Shown here piece by piece: positions 60,902 through 64,000 of a stretch of 64,000 nt of DNA. The notes below the pieces were generated by a model. It had not been told where the DNA came from. It worked only from the letters and a program-made list of their open reading frames with translations, and did no database searches. This stretch comes from Diphasiastrum complanatum. Its lineage: Eukaryota > Streptophyta > Lycopodiopsida > Lycopodiales > Lycopodiaceae. The stretch is from NCBI GenBank assembly GCA_029204225.1, contig CM055098.1:15016533-15080532 (forward strand), written 5' to 3'. Numbering within the stretch: the first letter of the stretch is position 1; each line of letters opens with the position of its first letter. The translations under genes and the position numbers were made by a program.

Positions 60902-63295
60902 CACACACACACACAGACACATGTCCACACACACATCATGGTAAGTGTAGATAAAGTAAAATTGTGGTGTACAAGAGATGAAGAGGTCAATACCATTTTT
61001 GAAGATTGCAATATCAGAAGCTCTATGTTCCAACAAATATCTAGGACTAGAAAATGAAGCTAATTATAGATGGAATGCACGTTTAGGAAAGAGAGTTAAG
61101 GAGGGATCTATGATGACAAAAGTAGTTTAGAATCTGGATCATTGCATATTATTGAAATGAAGAATACTACAATGCAGACACATTAGGAACATAAGCTTGA
61201 CACCAAAATGATGGCTCTCTCTCTTTTAAAGATCAATGTAAGATCCATGGACATATATATAGAGGTAATGTAATGATGTCATGCCTCTTAGCATGATAGA
61301 TTCTCTAATGACTAAGCATAAGTTGTTCACCTACTTGCATGAACAACTACCCTTCCTATAGGGTGAGTTTGAGCCCCTCTATGATTGAATTTTTTTTTTA
61401 ATATGCACATGACATACCATGTCACATTTCTTGCTTGCTATTTCTACCCCTCCCCTGCCTCCCCAAAGCTTGAAATGTGATATTTATAGAAGTTTTAAGG
61501 AAATCAAGCTTATCCCTAGAGAGAGGTTTCGTTAAGAAATCAACAACTTGCTCTTTGAATTTTGTACTCGTTCCAAAACGTATATTCTGGTTTGGAACAT
61601 GAAGGATGAAATATTTGATCTATTTGAGTATGTGATTCCTAAATATCCTGTGCATTGAAGTTGAACTTTTGCTGCAATTGTTAACCAGTAGTGATATACC
61701 TTAGTTCAATTAGCCACATCACTGCACTTGATGTGTCTATCCATGTAGGTCTTTGTCATCAAACCATATCTGCTTAAGAGGAGGAGACGAAAAAGTTTGG
61801 AGCATCAAAGGCTAACGGCATCCCAGGTTTTGATCGTGATTAACTGTGACTTTTTCACTTTGCACATTTTATGTGTTTCATTTCTTTTTCAAGGATTTGC
61901 GGATAGTAAGTAGCAACTGTTCATGGGCTTTCCTGGTAACATTGACCTAACTCCATCAGAATCACACACTACAAAAATGAATTTCCTTTTCACTCATTCA
62001 CCTCTTCTCTCAGCAGAACTCTTGCCTATTAGATGGCGATACCTTCTAAAGCATAGGATGATAACATACAGCTGGATAAAAGTGCTCAGAATTCATATGC
62101 TTCTATAAAACTAAAACCTTGTAGGCCATGTACTCTCTTGAAAGTGATTTTCCCGAAAGAATGTAATTTTGTTTAGGTTTTCCAAGGATACATGTTCTGT
62201 TCACTTTGTACCATTTTCCATGGCCGGTTGTAAGCATATTTTGGTGAAAGTGCAAGGCACGTACATGATGAATTTTTACATCTGATTAGGTATACAAAAT
62301 TAGCAGATAGTGTCTAACTATTCATGCACAGCAAAAATTGCGTTCAATTAATGGAGGAAATGTATATAGCACTGGCACTTCAAGGGTGGAGCTGAATATC
62401 TATACCTCAAAAGTCGAGGTTCACAGCTCTCCTGAATGAACTCAAACTATAAGCCTTGAAAACACTAAGTGATGTAGGAGCCAAGAGTAAGGCACATAGT
62501 CTAGACTTCCAGTCTTATCCCTCACTAATCATAAGCAATGTAGCATGTAAGCGTAGAACATGCATGCTCTTTGGTCATGCGTAGCAAGTCACACTTTTTG
62601 TGGATGGTGTGTCTGATTACACACTTTAGGAGCAGCACGGAATCCTTGGTGGTTTGTTGTTGCTAAAGTTATCAATAGACTTACACACTCCCTTCTGACA
62701 GCAGCTTTCACATCAGCACCCCTAAATGAACACATGAAGAGATAGAAAGAGGATCACAAATCATGTGTTGTCAAGCTGAGTTTTTTGTGATGTCAGATTA
62801 ATTGTCGGAACTCACTTGCCATATTCGTGATGTATTCTACCCTACATGTTCGTCCCAGTTTTCAAGAAGTCAATCCAATTTCATGGTTTGAAACTTATTT
62901 TTCACCTTTCATATGCTTGATCTTCCGATCTTTTCTACTTGCTTTTGTGCTAAAAAAGAACTGTAAGCAGGTTCAGATAAGCACAAGTCTTGCAGCATGA
63001 AAGCTTACATTTGTAACCCTTTGGATTGAAACAGGTTCTTGAAGCTCGAACTTTGGCAGAACAAGCCCAGGCTTTGTTGAAAAATGCAGCTGAAAGAAAG
63101 CAGGCAAGAGAGGCTCAGAGGGCTGGGTTGATTATAAAAAATGCTGTTTATGGAGACTTGAAGTCTCAAAATGATGATAGGCAGGGACCTCAGTTGACAG
63201 ATGGAGGTATACAGGATGGCATACATTTGCCACCTCCTTATATCGATGTCACCATACCAGTACAATTTCTAGTGGATGATTTTGGGCAGCTGCAG
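30164..63295 (+). CDS. OWL1: DNAJC11/OWL1-like J-domain protein (11 of about 12 exons)
   Basis: Joined exons 30164-30292, 30475-30770, 38758-38955, 39421-39535, 39746-39832, 40194-40282, 49451-49535, 59562-59615, 60741-60821, 61749-61826 and 63035-63295 give 491 uninterrupted codons with matching phases. Residues 7-75 are a J domain with HPD at 35-37, which stimulates an Hsp70 ATPase. Residues 142-351 form the beta-rich central part of the family. Residues 352-378 are a hydrophobic segment, followed by a basic [11 protein letters not shown] stretch. The last exon seen begins the DNAJC11 C-terminal domain (DUF3395; [13 protein letters not shown]). The residue order follows the Arabidopsis OWL1 family throughout, as I recall it. 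OWL1 is linked to phytochrome responses to very low light; animal DNAJC11 acts in mitochondrial inner-membrane organisation. The final ~50 residues lie beyond the window. The start is the first ATG, in good context. The homology is strong; the exact function in this species is inferred. Confidence 0.92.
30475..30770 (+). CDS. OWL1: J-protein exon 2 (rest of J domain)
   Basis: It encodes residues 44-141 plus two bases. [20 protein letters not shown] is helix III-IV of the J domain, followed by the family-typical [18 protein letters not shown]. The acceptor is TTGCAG and the donor GTATAG. Intron 2 (7987 bp) holds LINEs and a gypsy remnant. Confidence 0.93.
31130..31850 (-). mobile_element. LINE RT fragment, antisense (intron 2)
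   Basis: With frame breaks, the minus strand gives [11 protein letters not shown], then HMLIQRLRY, then [20 protein letters not shown], and later [12 protein letters not shown]. These parallel [38 protein letters not shown] and [12 protein letters not shown] of the + strand LINE next to it. It is the same family, far more decayed, and in opposite orientation. Confidence 0.7.
31858..31897. repeat. (TG)n microsatellite
   Basis: About 16 TG units run into GCGCGCGTGC. The tract sits between the antisense LINE fragment and the 5' end of the + strand LINE. Confidence 0.9.
33481..34416 (+). pseudogene. LINE reverse transcriptase domain
   Basis: A 311-residue open segment holds most of the RT. It has [35 protein letters not shown] with the motif A aspartates, [20 protein letters not shown] (motif B), YADDVVL (motif C) and [12 protein letters not shown] (motif D). 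The N-terminal fingers lie in the preceding segment in another frame (33002-33484), so a frameshift near 33480 splits the enzyme. It would copy element RNA into DNA at a nicked target. Confidence 0.85.
35630..35664. repeat. (TTTC)n(TC)n tract
   Basis: A short simple repeat, CTTTCTTTCTTTC then TC units, lies close to the 3' end of the LINE and may be its tail. Confidence 0.8.
35940..36450 (-). mobile_element. LINE endonuclease-RT linker fragment, antisense
   Basis: The minus strand reads [19 protein letters not shown], then [13 protein letters not shown], then [18 protein letters not shown]. These parallel [37 protein letters not shown] and [14 protein letters not shown] of the neighbouring + strand LINE. 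It is colinear with the antisense RT fragment at 31130-31850 (linker at higher coordinates, RT at lower), so both may be parts of one antisense LINE split by the + strand insertion. Confidence 0.72.
36600..37378 (+). mobile_element. gypsy integrase fragment with internal deletion
   Basis: It starts with zinc-binding H2C2-type integrase sequence ([19 protein letters not shown], then [10 protein letters not shown] and CDPCQRIGK near 36680-36815). It then jumps to the C-terminal part at 36892-37164 ([18 protein letters not shown], then [11 protein letters not shown]). The catalytic DDE core between them is missing. A purine tract, TTAGGGGGAGGAA, precedes a TGTTTTGTACG LTR-like start at 37379. 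Confidence 0.75.
37244..37490. repeat. Imperfect direct repeat, unit about 85 bp, spaced 150 bp
   Basis: GTTGAGAAGCTCATTTGGTTT...GATGAGGACACTT near 37248-37310 recurs as GTTGAGAAACTCATTTGGTTT...GATGAGGACACTT near 37393-37455. The second copy lies after the polypurine tract, in the putative LTR, and the first lies at the end of the gypsy coding part. Confidence 0.65.
37491..38757. other. Rest of intron 2, no gene recognised
   Basis: The left part may be LTR of the gypsy remnant. The stretch before exon 3 is ordinary T-rich intron sequence with no recognisable coding region. Confidence 0.4.
38758..38955 (+). CDS. OWL1: J-protein exon 3
   Basis: It encodes residues 142-207. [14 protein letters not shown] and [20 protein letters not shown] match the family at the same positions. 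The acceptor is TTTGTAG and the donor GTGAAA; two bases carry over to exon 4. Confidence 0.9.
39421..39535 (+). CDS. OWL1: J-protein exon 4
   Basis: It completes an arginine codon and encodes residues up to 246. [20 protein letters not shown] is the conserved block. The acceptor is TTCACAG and the donor GTAAGT. Confidence 0.9.
39746..39832 (+). CDS. OWL1: J-protein exon 5
   Basis: It has 29 codons (residues 247-275), including [19 protein letters not shown]. Both ends are on codon boundaries. The acceptor is TTTGCAG and the donor GTATGA. Confidence 0.88.
40194..40282 (+). CDS. OWL1: J-protein exon 6
   Basis: It encodes residues 276-304 plus two bases: [20 protein letters not shown]. The donor is GTTAGT. 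It is followed by the 9168-bp intron 6, filled with LINE and gypsy sequence. Confidence 0.88.
40283..42379. other. Left part of intron 6, no gene recognised
   Basis: No recognisable coding region or element end is seen. Short open frames on both strands carry no known motif. Confidence 0.4.
42380..43030 (+). mobile_element. LINE 3' fragment (intron 6)
   Basis: It has recognisable nucleotide and protein similarity to 34740-35340 of the intron-2 LINE, including TAGCTATTGAGACTGGGAGG, GAGAGGAGCGGAT and GAGGTGGAGTCTGAGGAGCA. The coding part is broken by small deletions and stops. Same orientation as the gene. Confidence 0.8.
43031..44067 (+). other. Probable leader of the intron-6 chromovirus
   Basis: No gene is recognised. 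It lies directly before the gypsy gag start at 44068. No LTR is seen at its left end. Confidence 0.35.
44068..46858 (+). mobile_element. Chromovirus (Ty3/gypsy) with deleted RT core (intron 6)
   Basis: Gag starts at ATG 44068 ([13 protein letters not shown], then [16 protein letters not shown]), and the second half of gag with most of the protease is deleted near 44600-44640. [16 protein letters not shown] (about 44700) begins the retained pol. The RT has [25 protein letters not shown] and [19 protein letters not shown], then jumps straight to [17 protein letters not shown], so the palm with the YVDD-type motif is missing. RNase H stops after DSAIGAVLL and the reading jumps to integrase, [12 protein letters not shown] near 45970. 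The end has a chromodomain-like [19 protein letters not shown] near 46760-46820. A polypurine tract and an LTR start at 46879 follow. It is closely related to the antisense copy in intron 7. Confidence 0.88.
46879..47345 (+). repeat. 3' LTR of the intron-6 chromovirus
   Basis: After AGGGGGGAAGAA the LTR starts TGTTACGTCCATG. Blocks such as GTTACGCCACGTCATTCCGG, GTGATTGAGAGCTTTTTGTGCAAG and GGTTGGGTGGTTT recur in the opposite orientation at 53022-53447 and 58740-59145. The right end is placed where similarity to the other copy fades and LINE debris begins, so it is approximate. Confidence 0.75.
47380..47590 (-). mobile_element. LINE RT fragment, antisense (intron 6)
   Basis: The minus strand reads [19 protein letters not shown], then [19 protein letters not shown], then GFST. 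This parallels [42 protein letters not shown] of the intron-2 LINE. Only about 70 codons of this domain remain, next to the chromovirus LTR end. Confidence 0.8.
47639..47744. repeat. 53-bp tandem duplication
   Basis: Two adjacent units start GGTAGTTTCGGGTTTCATAG and share GTGAATAG.GAGAGCTTCAT, differing at a few positions. No coding context is seen. Confidence 0.85.
47745..49450. other. Right part of intron 6, no gene recognised
   Basis: An 88-codon open frame at 48584-48850 matches no family I know. The rest is AT-rich intron sequence up to the exon 7 acceptor. Confidence 0.4.
49451..49535 (+). CDS. OWL1: J-protein exon 7, isolated between large introns
   Basis: This 85-nt exon was found by searching for the family's missing ELGGG...ISE segment. 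It reads [20 protein letters not shown] and onward to VIGLQ. The acceptor is ACTGCAG and the donor GTAGCA. Its phase completes the split codon of exon 6 (AA+C) and joins exon 8 on a codon boundary, which supports it strongly. Confidence 0.87.
49536..50389. other. Start of intron 7, no gene recognised
   Basis: T-rich intron sequence follows exon 7. No element motif is seen before the LINE fragment. Confidence 0.4.
50390..50790 (+). mobile_element. LINE endonuclease-RT linker fragment (intron 7)
   Basis: It reads [20 protein letters not shown] and [18 protein letters not shown], paralleling [20 protein letters not shown] and [18 protein letters not shown] at about 32740-32855. The following part is frame-broken. 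It is a short copy of the same LINE family. Confidence 0.8.
50830..51030 (-). mobile_element. gypsy integrase debris, antisense
   Basis: The minus strand gives MTKTIVKAS, then [18 protein letters not shown]. This resembles the integrase segment of the nearby chromoviruses ([17 protein letters not shown] type). It is a short, isolated piece. Confidence 0.55.
51253..51440. repeat. 94-bp tandem duplication
   Basis: ATTTTGATTAAGAGTTGG starts at 51253 and again at 51347, and the two units stay nearly identical through TTCAAGATCCAAAAATATGT. There are only a few substitutions, so the duplication looks recent. The function of the sequence is unknown. Confidence 0.9.
51780..53010 (-). mobile_element. 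copia integrase-to-RT fragment, antisense (intron 7)
   Basis: Reading down from about 53000, the minus strand gives [20 protein letters not shown] (integrase), then [17 protein letters not shown] at 52826. [15 protein letters not shown] and the integrase tail with [11 protein letters not shown] follow. The RT begins at 52119-51919 with [20 protein letters not shown], then [20 protein letters not shown] and [10 protein letters not shown]. It ends before the RT palm. Several frame changes lie between 52300 and 52826. Its upstream end at about 53010 directly touches the LTR of the neighbouring chromovirus. Confidence 0.85.
53022..53447 (-). repeat. 3' LTR of the intron-7 chromovirus
   Basis: On the minus strand the polypurine tract AAGCGGGGAATAA is followed by TGTTATGTCCATG at 53447, matching the LTR start of the intron-6 copy. 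Similarity runs to GGTTGGGTGGTTTACTCCACA near 53022, where it is cut by the copia fragment. Confidence 0.78.
53476..57580 (-). mobile_element. Chromovirus (Ty3/gypsy) gag-pol, antisense (intron 7)
   Basis: Gag starts at ATG 57580 ([20 protein letters not shown]), with a CCHC knuckle ([14 protein letters not shown]) at 56736-56777. The protease [11 protein letters not shown] is near 56555. RT includes [15 protein letters not shown] near 55580, where the usual YLDD or YVDD reads FLDD. RNase H runs about 55300-54990. Integrase has the H2C2 part ([20 protein letters not shown], near 54680), then [27 protein letters not shown] and [20 protein letters not shown]. The end is a chromodomain-like [19 protein letters not shown] near 53540. 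Chromodomains of this class target insertion to heterochromatin. Stops and frame changes near 57240, 57060, 56450, 56210, 55940-55650, 55370, 55070, 54600, 54360 and 53770 inactivate it. With LTRs on both sides, it is the most complete element in the window. Confidence 0.9.
57601..58298. mobile_element. Short non-autonomous hAT-like element
   Basis: Its left end CTGTGTTGCAGCGGATCGCG and the reverse complement of its right end, CAAGGTTGCAGTCCGCG, share GTTGCAG close to the tip as imperfect terminal inverted repeats. It is flanked by ACTTCAGG (57593-57600) and ATTTCAGG (58299-58306), an 8-bp near-duplication as expected for hAT insertion. It contains no transposase. Internal GGATCGCG and TTCCGGAACG palindromic words occur near both ends. 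It sits in the leader of the antisense chromovirus, just before gag. Confidence 0.6.
57897..57960 (+). other. G-run tract, possible G-quadruplex
   Basis: AGGGGGTTCGGGGGGCGATA, followed shortly by CGGGGGGTTTGGGGGGCAACG, gives four runs of five or six G within about 55 bases on the + strand, followed by a complementary CCCCCC. It lies inside the hAT-like element and could form either a quadruplex or a short hairpin. Confidence 0.6.
58740..59145 (-). repeat. 5' LTR of the intron-7 chromovirus, incomplete
   Basis: The reverse complement carries GTTACGCCACATCATTCCGG, the GTGATTGATAGCTTTTGTGC block and GGTTAGGTGGTTTTGCTCCA. These occur in the same order as in the LTR at 46879-47345. The U3 start (TGTTACGTCC) is not present at the 59145 end, so the LTR is truncated or rearranged there. 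Confidence 0.7.
59562..59615 (+). CDS. OWL1: J-protein exon 8
   Basis: It has 18 codons, [18 protein letters not shown], matching the family's block before the hydrophobic segment. The acceptor is CTTCAG and the donor GTAAGC. Confidence 0.88.
60741..60821 (+). CDS. OWL1: J-protein exon 9 (hydrophobic segment)
   Basis: It has 27 codons, ending [12 protein letters not shown], and forms the hydrophobic, possibly membrane-embedded segment (residues 352-378). The acceptor is ATCATAG and the donor GTATTC. A CT microsatellite starts a few bases into the following intron. Confidence 0.9.
60827..60924. repeat. (CT)n(AC)n compound microsatellite beside a splice donor
   Basis: CT units from about 60827 to 60899, broken once by AA, run into about eight AC units. 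The tract begins only a few bases after the exon 9 donor (GTATTC at 60822), so it forms the 5' end of intron 9. Confidence 0.95.
61749..61826 (+). CDS. OWL1: J-protein exon 10
   Basis: It has 26 codons: [20 protein letters not shown] and on to TASQ. The basic KRRRRK run follows the hydrophobic segment. The acceptor is CATGTAG and the donor GTTTTG. Confidence 0.9.
63035..63295 (+). CDS. OWL1: J-protein exon 11 (start of C-terminal DUF3395)
   Basis: It has 87 codons. An alanine-rich helical part ([20 protein letters not shown]) leads to [14 protein letters not shown] and [19 protein letters not shown]. The acceptor is AAACAG and the donor GTAAAC. The remaining C-terminus is expected right of the window. 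Confidence 0.92.
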
Positions 63296-63479
63296 GTAAA
63301 CACTCTGCTTATTTCACAGAAGATTTGTTGTGGTTCAAATCTACTGGCCCTCACAACCTTGAGCCATACTTTTCCGCATTAGTAGCACCCCTGGACTCCA
63401 GTGAAGTTAGCATAAACTGCGAAGGCTGAGGGTATAGAAGTATATATATATATGTATTGTCCATCTTGTTTGGATGGTA

Positions 63480-63730
63480 TAATGTCTCTTTATACAAAGA
63501 TGGAAGTTCTAACCTATAAGCCAACCGACTTGCTTCACTATCTTTCCACTTCTCATTATGTTCGAGTCCTTTGGAATTCTAAGATAGACCCAATCACCTT
63601 ATTTGAAACTTTCTAGAAGATATTTTGATAATCAAAATCTCGTCTTGCCTTGCTCTATCCTCGACACTCGTGACTCTAGACATTTATTTGCATATGGTAG
63701 CTGTAACATCTCTGGCGATCTTGCGAGAAC
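63480..63730 (-). mobile_element. Chromovirus fragment, antisense (intron 11)
   Basis: The minus strand reads SRIEQGKTRF, then [17 protein letters not shown]. This parallels [13 protein letters not shown] and the [16 protein letters not shown] segment after the integrase of the intron-7 chromovirus. It is a short, broken piece of the same family. Confidence 0.65.
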
Positions 63731-64000
63731 TACACTACTTTTTTAAGCTTGATCTCTTTACTTCTCACAATGATAGGTGTTCTTGAGGGGATTGTTTAAG
63801 TCCTACTCCTGTCAGCTTGAGTTTCAAACACGTGGTTTTCATAGGATCCCCTATGAAGATAGTTGGACGAGAGCAAGGAATGCTATGTATTCGACTGAAT
63901 CCACTTGCTATCAAGTATTGGGGGCAATCTCATCATTTTGCTAGGGATCACCGAAACTCCCTCATATCTATCACTACTTGTAGTATCTAACACCATGTAG

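Overview
This window is nuclear DNA from a land plant with a large, repeat-rich genome. The evidence is one spliced gene with GT-AG introns of up to about 10 kb, and Ty1/copia, Ty3/gypsy (chromovirus), LINE and Penelope-like retroelements filling nearly all remaining space. Long retroelement-filled introns together with a Penelope-like element point to a fern or gymnosperm rather than a compact angiosperm genome. That placement is inference.

The only host gene found is on the + strand from 30164 past the right edge. It encodes a J-domain protein of the DNAJC11 family, the family of Arabidopsis OWL1. Eleven exons (30164-63295) join into 491 open codons with matching splice phases, and only the last C-terminal stretch lies outside the window. 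Introns 2, 6 and 7 (about 8.0, 9.2 and 10.0 kb) hold most of the transposons. Exon 7 is an isolated 85-nt exon with about 19 kb of intron around it.

Layout. 1-4430: a decayed Penelope-like reverse transcriptase element. 4440-8064: a decayed copia element (+). 8062-8692: copia gag (-). 9157-10426: gypsy-type gag (-), followed by a G-rich block (10430-13300) with two fields of a ~24-bp minisatellite. 13940-16510: a copia element whose integrase and RT are deleted in frame. 17410-20543: another decayed copia (+). 20730-21080: copia integrase debris (-). 22882-23096: a long GA microsatellite. 23626-23950: LINE debris (-). 23961-26790: the 5' half of a copia with LTR and primer-binding site. 26870-28720: antisense copia and gypsy 3' ends. 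29640-30163: promoter and 5' leader of the J-protein gene. Intron 2 holds a 3.7-kb LINE nested in an antisense LINE plus a gypsy remnant. Intron 6 holds LINE debris and a chromovirus without an RT core. Intron 7 holds LINE debris, an antisense copia and an almost full-length antisense chromovirus, itself interrupted by a short hAT-like element.

Apart from the host gene, nothing here looks functional: the element reading frames carry stops, frameshifts or deletions. I found no rRNA, tRNA, CRISPR or bacterial-type system. The most interesting points are the conserved gene spread over more than 33 kb, the Penelope-like element, the nested elements and internally deleted elements, and the 24-bp minisatellite.
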